Below, piece by piece: positions 7,245 to 13,637 of a stretch of DNA of 18,781 nucleotides; the stretch's first letter is position 1, and every line of letters starts with the position of its first letter. The notes below the pieces were generated by a model, which was not told the DNA's origin, did no database searches, and saw only the letters and a list, made by a program, of their open reading frames with translations. Origin of the DNA: JBKPRX01 sp046734795. Lineage in GTDB: Bacteria > Actinomycetota > Thermoleophilia > Gaiellales > Gaiellaceae. The position numbers and the translations under genes are program-made. The stretch covers positions 1 through 18,781 of the forward strand of contig JBKPRX010000118.1 of NCBI GenBank assembly GCA_046734795.1, given 5' to 3'.

Positions 7245-7910
7245 ATGCTCGTTCTTCCGGCGCTCGCGCTCGCGGCGGCGATCGTCCTCGTCAACGTCGT
7301 CAAGGACTCGCCGAAGCGAACGAAGGTGCGATCTCCGAAAGCGGTTGCGTCGCTCCTCGACGGCGTGCCGCAATCGGGGGAGCGGCTCGGCTCACCGAAC
7401 GCGCCGGTGACGCTCGTCGAGTTCGCCGACCTGCAATGCCCCTACTGCGCGCAGTGGGAACGCAAGACGCTGCCGGTTCTCATCCGCCGCTACGTTCGCC
7501 AAGGCAGGGTGCAGATCGTCTTCCGAGGACTCCGTTTTCTCGGTCCGGACTCCGAGCGAGGGCTTCGCGCAGCCGTCGCGGCGGGTGAGCAGGGAAAGCT
7601 CTGGAACGTCGTGCAAGCGCTCTACGAGCGGCAGGGCGCGGAGAACAGCGGCTGGATCACGGACGACGTCCTGACGCAGATCGGAGAGACGACTCCCGGA
7701 CTCGACGTCGCTCGAATGCTGGAGGAGCGGAACTCGGCGAATGTGAACGCGACGATCCTCAAGAGCGAGCAGCTCGCGAAGCGGCTCGGAGTGCGCGGGA
7801 CGCCGGCGTTCTTCGTCGCGCGCCGAGGCGAGCCGCTTCGGCCGGTGCGGCTTCGCTCGCTCGAGGCCGCCGGGTTCGAGCCGACCCTCCAGCGGCTGCT
7901 CGGCGAGTAG
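7245..7910 (+). CDS. Membrane-anchored DsbA-like thioredoxin-fold protein
   Basis: This 221-residue protein has an N-terminal hydrophobic segment (about 1-19) that anchors an extracytoplasmic thioredoxin-fold domain. The redox motif is C65-P-Y-C68 in EFADLQCPYCAQW, and the cis-proline loop is G-T-P187 in RGTPAFFV. The helical insertion between them is typical of the DsbA/Thioredoxin_4 group. It is predicted to catalyse thiol-disulfide exchange outside the membrane. ATG 7245 follows GAAGG by three bases, a short but usable spacing. The gene diverges from the sensor kinase with about 70 bases between starts. A role in maturing exported copper or haem proteins, such as the NirK-like enzyme upstream, is conceivable but not shown. 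Confidence 0.9.
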   Translation: MLVLPALALAAAIVLVNVVKDSPKRTKVRSPKAVASLLDGVPQSGERLGSPNAPVTLVEFADLQCPYCAQWERKTLPVLIRRYVRQGRVQIVFRGLRFLGPDSERGLRAAVAAGEQGKLWNVVQALYERQGAENSGWITDDVLTQIGETTPGLDVARMLEERNSANVNATILKSEQLAKRLGVRGTPAFFVARRGEPLRPVRLRSLEAAGFEPTLQRLLGE

Positions 7911-7929
7911 GCGAAGGCGCGCGCGCGCG

Positions 7930-8172
7930 TCAACCGAGCCGAGCGCGCAGCTCCGCTGGCCGAAGCTGTCCGCGCAGCTCGCCCGCGTCGGGTACGTGCT
8001 CGCGGACGACACGCAGCACGAGCGCTGCGTCGTCCGAGAACGGGCTGAGGATCTTGTCGCCCTTCAGCAGCGCGCGCCCTTCGAGCGGCGTTGCGTGCAC
8101 CGTTAGCTGCCGCTCGCTGTAGCCCTTCGCGCGCAGCACATCGTTCGCGGCCGCGATGGCATCGTCGGTCAC
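7930..8172 (-). CDS. Small hypothetical protein
   Basis: I do not recognise this 80-residue protein. It has no signal peptide, membrane segment or metal motif. It begins with a helix (DAIAAANDVLRAKGYSE) followed by mixed polar sequence and an Arg/Leu-rich C-terminus (GELRGQLRPAELRARLG). Support for a real gene: the frame fills the gap between two flanking genes, its GTG start lies seven bases from a TAGGCT hexamer, and the opposite-strand frame looks like a low-complexity shadow. It ends 19 bases from the convergent thioredoxin-fold gene across a short GC-alternating run. Confidence 0.6.
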   Translation of the reverse strand: MTDDAIAAANDVLRAKGYSERQLTVHATPLEGRALLKGDKILSPFSDDAALVLRVVREHVPDAGELRGQLRPAELRARLG

Positions 8173-8179
8173 GGCGACG

Positions 8180-8185
8180 AGCCTA
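8180..8185 (-). promoter_or_regulatory. Candidate -10 element for leaderless small hypothetical gene
   Basis: On the - strand TAGGCT lies seven bases before GTG 8172, with no Shine-Dalgarno site. It is identical in hexamer and spacing to the element before the cupin at 2007-2012. Confidence 0.45.
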
Positions 8186-8197
8186 CCGGCGGTGCAG

Positions 8198-8203
8198 TAG
8201 CGT
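8198..8203 (+). promoter_or_regulatory. Candidate -10 element for leaderless dehydrogenase transcript
   Basis: TAGCGT lies seven bases before ATG 8211. Only 38 bases separate the two divergent start codons, so the two -10 elements here stand 12 bases apart and point away from each other. Confidence 0.45.
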
Positions 8204-8210
8204 CCCGCCG

Positions 8211-9062
8211 ATGTCGTCGTCCTTGCAAGGGCGCGCAGCGCTCGTCACCGGCGCGGCGAGCGGAATCGGGCTCGAGACTGCGCTCCTTCTTGCGCAGCGC
8301 GGAGCTCGTGTCGCGCTGCTCGATGTCGACGAAGCCGGAGTCCTCGTCGCGGCCGAGCGCTGCGGGCCCGCCACGCTTGCGCTGCCCGTCGACCTTCGCG
8401 ATCGCGCTTCCGTGGAGCAGGCCGTCGCCGAAGCTGCAGAGCGTCTCGGCGGGCTCAACGTCGTCCTCGCGAACGCGGGCGTCGGTCGCGGTGGCATCGC
8501 GCGCTGGACCGATCCCGACGAATGGGAGGATGCAGTCGGCGTCAATCTCTTCGACGTCTGGCGCACCGCGCGCGCGGCGCTGCCGCACGTCGTCGCCTCG
8601 CGCGGCTACCTGCTGCTGACGGCCTCGCTTGCGGCCGGCTTCCACATCCCGGCGATGTCGGCGTACTCGGCGAGCAAGGCCGGCGTCGAAGCGCTCGGCG
8701 ACGTCCTGCGCTTGGAGCTCGCGCACCTCGGCGTCGCCGTCGGCGTCGCGTACTACTCGTGGATTCGCACACCGATGGTCGAGAACGCGGAAGCGCAACA
8801 TCCCGAGTTCGGACGACTGCGCAAAGGCATGCGCCCGCCGTTCAACCGGACGTACCCGGTCGAGCGCGCCGCGGCGGCGACGGTCGCCGGGATCGAGCGG
8901 CGTTCGGAGAAGGTCGCCTATCCGCGCTGGGTCGGCAACGCGCTCGCGTTGCGCGGCGTGCTCGGCCGGGCGGCTCGCGCGGATGCGATTCGCGCGGTGC
9001 CGGAGCTCGATCGCCTCGCGGAGCATCGAGCGCGCGCAGAAGCTCCGCGCGCGCGGCTCTAG
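8211..9062 (+). CDS. Short-chain dehydrogenase/reductase (SDR)
   Basis: This 283-residue classical SDR is predicted to be an NAD(P)-dependent cytoplasmic oxidoreductase. The cofactor glycine motif is TGAASGIG (residues 13-20). Asp38 at the end of the second strand (ALLDVDEAG) favours NAD over NADP. The NAG motif is at 88-90 and N112 is in place. The catalytic S139 (LLLTASLAAG), Y152 and K156 (AYSASKAG) are all present. The C-terminal extension (about 215-283; FNRTYPVERAAAATVAGIE onward) is common in actinobacterial SDRs of unknown substrate. ATG 8211 has no ribosome site but has TAGCGT seven bases upstream. Its stop codon overlaps the convergent cofE stop by two bases. The substrate is unknown. 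Confidence 0.93.
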   Translation: MSSSLQGRAALVTGAASGIGLETALLLAQRGARVALLDVDEAGVLVAAERCGPATLALPVDLRDRASVEQAVAEAAERLGGLNVVLANAGVGRGGIARWTDPDEWEDAVGVNLFDVWRTARAALPHVVASRGYLLLTASLAAGFHIPAMSAYSASKAGVEALGDVLRLELAHLGVAVGVAYYSWIRTPMVENAEAQHPEFGRLRKGMRPPFNRTYPVERAAAATVAGIERRSEKVAYPRWVGNALALRGVLGRAARADAIRAVPELDRLAEHRARAEAPRARL

Positions 9063-9781
9063 CGGAAGAGATCGCGCTCGGGCGGCATCACGATCTCGCT
9101 CGCGCGGCCGTCTCCGCCGACGTCGAGACCGCGAACGAGAGCGACCGGCACGCCGTCGAGCTTTCCCATCGCGAGCTGCGCAGCGCTCGCGATCTCGTCG
9201 GCCGTCGCGATCACCGTCGCATGGAGCTCGTAGCCGTTCGCGTCGCGGCGTCCGTGCAGATCGTCGAGCACGCGCACGCCCGCGGCTCCGATCGCGACGT
9301 CGGTCGTTCCTTGCCGCCACGGCCGCCCGAAGGAATCGGTGACGAGGACGCCGACAGTGCGGCCCGTGCGCTCGCGGAGCGAATCGCGCAGTCGCGCCGC
9401 GGACGCGTCGGGATCAACCGGCAGGAGCACGAGCATTCCGGCTTCCGGTGCGTTCGATTCGTCGACACCGGCGGAAGCGCAGACGAAGCCATGCCGCGTT
9501 TCTGCGATCACGAGCGGCGGCCGCACGCGCACGAGCCTCGCGGCCTCGCGCAGGATCACCTCGAGCCGCCGCGGGTCGCCGTCGAGCGCAAGCTCGCGCG
9601 CTCGCTCGGAGGGCTCGACGTCGTCGATCCGGACGACTCGGCCTTCGACCTTTGAGATCGCCTTCTGCGCGATGACGACGACGTCCTCGTCGCGCAACTC
9701 GATCCGATCCGCGACGAGCCGCGCGAGGTCGTCGCCTTCGCGGAGCTCCGGCAGCCCGCGGACGGGCAGGATCTCGATCAC
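9059..9781 (-). CDS. cofE: Coenzyme F420-0:L-glutamate ligase (CofE)
   Basis: This 240-residue enzyme is predicted to add gamma-linked glutamates to F420-0 using GTP. Family signatures are visible in order: GLPELREGDDLARLV, VVVIAQKAISKVEGRVV, ETRHGFVCASAGVDESN, LVTDSFGRPWRQGTTDVAIG, DANGYELHATVIATADE and GKLDGVPVALVRGL. It is the stand-alone form, without the C-terminal FMN-dependent reductase domain found fused in mycobacterial FbiB. The reduction of dehydro-F420-0 would therefore need another protein if the pathway starts from phosphoenolpyruvate. The GTG start overlaps the npdG stop by four bases, so this is the last gene of the operon. Its stop codon overlaps the convergent dehydrogenase stop. 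Confidence 0.95.
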   Translation of the reverse strand: MIEILPVRGLPELREGDDLARLVADRIELRDEDVVVIAQKAISKVEGRVVRIDDVEPSERARELALDGDPRRLEVILREAARLVRVRPPLVIAETRHGFVCASAGVDESNAPEAGMLVLLPVDPDASAARLRDSLRERTGRTVGVLVTDSFGRPWRQGTTDVAIGAAGVRVLDDLHGRRDANGYELHATVIATADEIASAAQLAMGKLDGVPVALVRGLDVGGDGRASEIVMPPERDLFR

Positions 9782-10392
9782 GGCAGGCCGGTGACGTGCA
9801 GGCCGGCGTGGCCGCGGTAACGACGGTTCAGGTTGACGATCACCGCGGTCATGCCTTCGAGGGCACGCGCGGAGACGAGTGGGCCCGCGTCGAACGCGCG
9901 GCCCGTGACGAGCTTGCCGGCGAGCTCGAGCGCGAGCGCCTTCGCGGTCTCGTCGTCGCCGCAGACGAGCGCGTCGCCGTAGGCGGGCCCGCTTGCAAGC
10001 GACGCCGCAGCCAGCGAGTGCAGGCCTGCGACGACCGGCGCGTCGAGCAGCTCCGCGATCTCCTCCGCGAGCGAGATGCCGTCGCGCGGTCGAACGCCGG
10101 CCTTCGAGAAGTGCAGCTCGCTCGCGACGCTGAGCGTCGCCGTCGCGCCGATCGCAGTTGCGAGTGCACGCGCCGTTTCGACCGCGGCTTCCGCATTCAC
10201 CGCGAGGACGACGAGCTCTGCGTCACCGGCGGCGTCCTCGTTCGTACGTCCTTTCGCGCCGATCGGCGTCGCTTTCTCGGCTGCGCGATCCGCATCGCGC
10301 GAGCCGATCAGGACCTCGTCGCCGGCTTCGACGAGCCGACGGGCGACCGCGAGTCCGAAATCGCCTGTGCCGCCGACGAGGGCAACCCTCAT
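9778..10392 (-). CDS. npdG: F420H2:NADP+ oxidoreductase (NpdG/Fno)
   Basis: This 204-residue Rossmann protein is predicted to exchange hydride between F420H2 and NADP+. The N-terminus has the dinucleotide motif GGTGDFG (residues 7-13) and IGSRD (29-33), typical of the family. Family segments follow: ELVVLAVNAEAA, AEEIAELLDAPVVAGLHSL, FDAGPLVSARALEGMTAVIVNLN and the final GHAGLHVTGLP. ATG 10392 overlaps the cofD stop by four bases, and the longer open frame upstream is only cofD read in another frame. Lying inside a biosynthetic operon, it would link F420 production to its reduction. No other partner is visible here. Confidence 0.93.
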   Translation of the reverse strand: MRVALVGGTGDFGLAVARRLVEAGDEVLIGSRDADRAAEKATPIGAKGRTNEDAAGDAELVVLAVNAEAAVETARALATAIGATATLSVASELHFSKAGVRPRDGISLAEEIAELLDAPVVAGLHSLAAASLASGPAYGDALVCGDDETAKALALELAGKLVTGRAFDAGPLVSARALEGMTAVIVNLNRRYRGHAGLHVTGLP

Positions 10393-11309
10393 GCGGGGAC
10401 GACTCCGAGCACGACCTCTGCGAGCGCGCGTCGCGCCGCATCGTCCGACATGAGCGTGCGCGTCACGATCGCGCGAACCGGCAGGTCGTCGAGGTCGCCC
10501 GCATCTGCCTCGTCCACGACGAGCGCGTCGACCAACTTTTCGTAGCACTGCGCGACGTGGCGCGGGCTCGTTCCGCCTGCGAGTCGCGTCAGCATGCGGT
10601 CGGCGGGACCGCGTACAGCGCGGCCGCCGATCAGCGGGCTCACCGCGACGCACGGGACCGTTCGGGTCTCGAGCGCACGACGCACGTCGTCGACAGCGAG
10701 GATCGGGCCGATCGAGACGTACGGGTTGCTCGGCGCGATCACGATCAGCTCGGCCCCGCGCAACGCGTCGACGACGCCAGGGGCGGCCGACGCGCTGTCC
10801 GCGCCGACGTAACGCACCGCGTGGACTTCGTCCCGGTGCCCGCGTGCAACGAACCACTGCTGGAACTCGAAGCTGCCCACTTCGGTGTCGAGCCACGTGC
10901 GCAGCTTGTCGTCAGTCGCCGGCAACAGCCGGACCTCGACGCCCAACGCCGTGCAGAGCCGCGCCGTCACCTCCGAGAGCGGCGCCCCATGCCGCAGCGC
11001 TTCGGTGCGAACGAGATGGAGTCCGAGATCGCGATCGCCGAGCGCGAACCACGCCTCGCCGCCGAGCTCGCGAACGGTCTCCAACGCGTTCCACGTCTCG
11101 TCGGCGCGACCCCAGCCGCGGGCCTCGTCGTTCAGCGCCGCGAGCGCGTAGAGCACGCTGTCGAGATCGGGGGAGACGTACACGCCGAGCACCTCGAGGT
11201 CGTCGCCGACGTTTCCGATCACCGTCACGTCTCGCGGTTCCACCACGCCGACGACACCGCGAACGAAGCGTGCGCCACCGACGCCGCCCGAGAGGACGCA
11301 GACCTTCAG
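10389..11309 (-). CDS. cofD: 2-phospho-L-lactate transferase family enzyme (CofD/FbiA), CTG start
   Basis: This 306-residue enzyme is predicted to transfer the phospho-C3-acid moiety from its GDP-activated form to Fo, giving F420-0 or dehydro-F420-0. Reading from CTG 11309 gives an N-terminus KVCVLSGGVGGARFVRG that contains the diagnostic GGVGGA loop, followed by VIGNVGDDLEVLGVYVSPDL, SPLIGG and ADRMLTRLAGG. The first ATG/GTG-type start in frame is 11246, which would delete the GGVGGA motif. AAGGAG at 11317-11322 stands seven bases before the CTG. The CTG also overlaps the cofC TGA (CTGA), as is normal for coupled genes. The stop overlaps the npdG start by four bases. The family is certain; the non-standard start is well supported but unproven. 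Confidence 0.93.
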   Translation of the reverse strand: MKVCVLSGGVGGARFVRGVVGVVEPRDVTVIGNVGDDLEVLGVYVSPDLDSVLYALAALNDEARGWGRADETWNALETVRELGGEAWFALGDRDLGLHLVRTEALRHGAPLSEVTARLCTALGVEVRLLPATDDKLRTWLDTEVGSFEFQQWFVARGHRDEVHAVRYVGADSASAAPGVVDALRGAELIVIAPSNPYVSIGPILAVDDVRRALETRTVPCVAVSPLIGGRAVRGPADRMLTRLAGGTSPRHVAQCYEKLVDALVVDEADAGDLDDLPVRAIVTRTLMSDDAARRALAEVVLGVVPA

Positions 11310-11908
11310 GCGACGGCTCCTTGCTCGAGCTCCGCGAGCGCCGCACCCGTGCGTGCGCCTAGCCGGCCGCGCAGGCGATCGAGATCGGCGAGCGTGTCGA
11401 CGTCGTCGCGCAGGCTCGGAATCGAAGCGCGGATTGCGTCGGATCCGTGCGCGCGCGCGTGCGCGAGGAAGCGCTCGGCGCTACCCACGCCATAGAGCGG
11501 CGCGAACAGCCGAGCCGCCGAGAGTCCGAGAGCGTTCGTCGTGCCATCGTGGGCTTCGACGAGCGCGAGGCCCTCGTGCGGCGTCGCTGCGACGAGCGCG
11601 CGCAAGTCATTCGCTCCGAGCGCGGGCAGATCGGCGTTGACGACGAGCGCCGCGTCGTCCGCGCAGTCCGCGAGCGCAGCGGCGACCGCGGCGCCTTGCC
11701 CCGAGCCGGGATCGGGCAGCACGCGCCCGCCGAGCTCGACAGCGACAGCGCAGCCGTCGGCGTCGTCCGTGACGACCACGGTGCGTCCGACGAACACGCA
11801 TGCCGAGACGACGTCGGCAAGCATCGCGAGCCCGAGCGTCCGGCGCACGTCGCGACGTGGACTGAGGCGCGACTTGCCGTCGTGGAAGGGCACGACTACG
11901 AGGGGCAT
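11306..11908 (-). CDS. cofC: 2-phospho-L-lactate/phosphoenolpyruvate guanylyltransferase (CofC/FbiD)
   Basis: This 200-residue nucleotidyltransferase is predicted to use GTP to activate 2-phospholactate or phosphoenolpyruvate for F420 synthesis. Visible family features are the N-terminal VVVPFHDGKSRLS loop, LAMLADVVSA, the GSGQGAAVAAAL segment, the metal-binding VNADLPAL and the GTTNALGLS substrate loop. It is the first gene of the operon, with the ATG only 20 bases from the divergent PolX/PHP start. No Shine-Dalgarno site is present. On the - strand TAGTCT lies nine bases before ATG, so the leader is probably very short or absent. Which C3 acid is used cannot be told by eye. Confidence 0.93.
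   Translation of the reverse strand: MPLVVVPFHDGKSRLSPRRDVRRTLGLAMLADVVSACVFVGRTVVVTDDADGCAVAVELGGRVLPDPGSGQGAAVAAALADCADDAALVVNADLPALGANDLRALVAATPHEGLALVEAHDGTTNALGLSAARLFAPLYGVGSAERFLAHARAHGSDAIRASIPSLRDDVDTLADLDRLRGRLGARTGAALAELEQGAVA
11317..11322 (-). promoter_or_regulatory. Ribosome binding site that fixes a CTG start for cofD
   Basis: AAGGAG on the - strand lies inside the end of cofC, seven bases before CTG 11309. There is no in-frame ATG, GTG or TTG at a usable distance. Confidence 0.75.
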
Positions 11909-11928
11909 CTCGCGGAGAGACTATCCCG

Positions 11929-13554
11929 GTGCGTGCGGTCTCCGATCCTGACAACGCGGCGCTCGCCGAGCGACTCGACGCGTTCGCGGCGCTGCTCGAC
12001 CTCGCCGGCAGCACCTCGTACGCGGCGCGAGCCTACCGACGCGCGGCGGAGACCATCCGCGCCACGCGGGCACCCGTCGCAAAGCTCGTGCGCGAAGGTC
12101 GCGTCCGAGAGCTGCGCGGCATCGGCCCCGGAATCGAGACGCGGTTGCGCGAGCTCGTCGAGACCGGGTCGATCGCGGAGCTGGAAGAGCTCGAGCGTGA
12201 CGTGCAGCCGGAGCTCGTCGGGCTCGGTCGCTTCCTCGGCGTCGGACCGCGCCGGTTCGTCGAGATCGGCCGCGCGCTCGGAGTGCGCACCGCCGACGAG
12301 TTCCGCGCGGCCGCCGAGGCGGGTCGGCTCCGCGAAGCGCCGGGTGTCGGACCCGAGACGGAGCGCAAGCTCCTCGCCGGCCTTGCACGCGACCGCCAAC
12401 CGACGCGCGGCCTCACGCTCAACCGGGCGCGCGAGCTGACGGAAAGCGTGGCTGACGCGCTCGGCGGCGAGGTCGCAGGCGACGCACGACGGTGGCGCGA
12501 TCTCTCTTTCGACCTCGCCGTCGTCGTTGCCGCAGACGACGCCGGGCCGATCTTGGATCGCTTCGCCGGACTGCCCGCGATCGTCGCCGTCGTCGAGCGC
12601 GACGAGCGGCGCGCACTCGGCGTCACGGTCGACGGCGTCGCGCTCGAGCTCTCCGTGCCCATGCCGAAACGCTTCGGCACCGAGCTCGTGCGCGCAACGG
12701 GGTCCGCCGCGTACGTCGACACGCTCGCCGAGCTGCCCGACGCTCCCGACGAGCTCGCCCTCTACCAAGACCTCGGGCTGCCGTGGCTGCCGCCGGAGCT
12801 GCGCGAGGCCGGCGCGCCGACCGAGCCGCCGAAACTTGTCGAGCTCGAAGACATCCGCGCCGACTTGCACATGCACACCACGTGGTCGGACGGGCGAGCG
12901 AGCGTGCGCGAGATGGCCCTCGCCGCGCGCGACCTCGGCTACGAGGCCGTTGCGATCTGCGACCACACGCCGAATGTGCGCGTCGTGCCCGGGCTCGACG
13001 CGGATGCGCTGCGGCGCCAGGGCGAGGAGATCGCCGCCGCCAACGAGGAGCTTGCGCCGTTTCGCGTGCTGCGCGGAGTCGAGTGCGACATCCGCGCGGA
13101 CGGAACGCTCGACGTGCCGGACGACGTGCTCGCCGAGCTCGACTGGGTCCAGCTCTCGCTTCACGCCGGCCAGCGGCAGCCCGGCGGCGAGCTCACGCGC
13201 AAGGTCGTCGAGGCGATGCATCACCCGTCCGTTCGCTGCCTCAGCCACCCGAAAGGACGGATCCTGAACCACCGCCCGCCGAACGCGCTGGACCTCGAAC
13301 GGACGCTCGAGATCGCCCGGGAGACCGGCGTCGCGCTCGAGATCAACGGCCTGCCGGATCGGCTCGACCTCTCGGCCGAGGATGCGCGCCTAGCCATAGA
13401 GGCAGGAGTTCCGCTCGTCTGCTCAACGGACGCCCACTCTCCGCGCGGCCTTCTTAACATGAGACTGTCGGTCGCGACGGCCAGGCGGGCCGGAGCGACC
13501 GCAGCGGACGTCCTCAATACGCGGGCGCTCAGCGGCATCCTCGCGCTTCGCTAA
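11929..13554 (+). CDS. PolX-like protein: intact PHP domain, degraded polymerase palm
   Basis: This 541-residue protein has the layout of bacterial family-X polymerases. The helix-hairpin-helix region comes first (about 1-150; YAARAYRRAAETIRA, LRGIGPGIETRLRELVETG, APGVGPETERKLL), then a short palm/thumb region (about 165-290), then a PHP domain (about 308-541). The palm lacks its normal metal ligands: the usual DID is D195-L-A197, and the third Asp appears as E240. The PHP domain keeps its ligands: H314 and H316 (DLHMHTTWSDG), CDHTPN, GVECDIRADG, SLHAG, LSHPKGR and STDAHSPRG. The likely activity is therefore phosphoesterase or nuclease, with DNA binding by the helix-hairpin-helix part, rather than DNA synthesis. 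GTG 11929 is the only good start, 20 bases from the divergent cofC. Confidence 0.88.
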   Translation: MRAVSDPDNAALAERLDAFAALLDLAGSTSYAARAYRRAAETIRATRAPVAKLVREGRVRELRGIGPGIETRLRELVETGSIAELEELERDVQPELVGLGRFLGVGPRRFVEIGRALGVRTADEFRAAAEAGRLREAPGVGPETERKLLAGLARDRQPTRGLTLNRARELTESVADALGGEVAGDARRWRDLSFDLAVVVAADDAGPILDRFAGLPAIVAVVERDERRALGVTVDGVALELSVPMPKRFGTELVRATGSAAYVDTLAELPDAPDELALYQDLGLPWLPPELREAGAPTEPPKLVELEDIRADLHMHTTWSDGRASVREMALAARDLGYEAVAICDHTPNVRVVPGLDADALRRQGEEIAAANEELAPFRVLRGVECDIRADGTLDVPDDVLAELDWVQLSLHAGQRQPGGELTRKVVEAMHHPSVRCLSHPKGRILNHRPPNALDLERTLEIARETGVALEINGLPDRLDLSAEDARLAIEAGVPLVCSTDAHSPRGLLNMRLSVATARRAGATAADVLNTRALSGILALR

Positions 13555-13564
13555 CGGCTTCGAT

Positions 13565-13610
13565 TTGACAAGAACTTATGCGAGTCATTAGCTTCTCTAA
13601 CTCCACTAAC
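13565..13610 (+). promoter_or_regulatory. Promoter/operator region of the sulfate importer operon
   Basis: This unusually AT-rich gap holds a perfect TTGACA (13565-13570), though no strong -10 hexamer sits at the standard distance; TTAGCT at 17 bases is weak. The sequence TTAG-N5-CTAA-N5-CTAA (13588-13609) combines an inverted and a direct repeat, a plausible regulator site. The Rrf2 protein at 17829-18284 is a candidate binder, by location only. Confidence 0.4.
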
Positions 13611-13625
13611 CCTGTAGACAAAGCT

Positions 13626-13630
13626 GGAGG
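13626..13630 (+). promoter_or_regulatory. Ribosome binding site that fixes a TTG start for the sulfate-binding protein
   Basis: GGAGG lies seven bases before TTG 13638, which opens directly onto a signal peptide. The out-of-frame ATG at 13631 touches the site and cannot be served by it. Confidence 0.8.
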
Positions 13631-13637
13631 ATGTCTC

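Noticed and set aside
7917..7929. Alternating GC run between two convergent genes
   Set aside because: Thirteen bases of GC alternation are unremarkable in a genome of this composition.
11896..13272. 458-codon open - strand frame opposite the PolX/PHP gene
   Set aside because: No recognisable domain, Arg/Asp/Glu-rich shadow composition, and the + strand protein has clear PHP and helix-hairpin-helix motifs.
13578..13637. ATG 13578 as start of the sulfate-binding protein
   Set aside because: It falls in the AT-rich promoter region, has no ribosome site and would put a polar stretch before the signal peptide.
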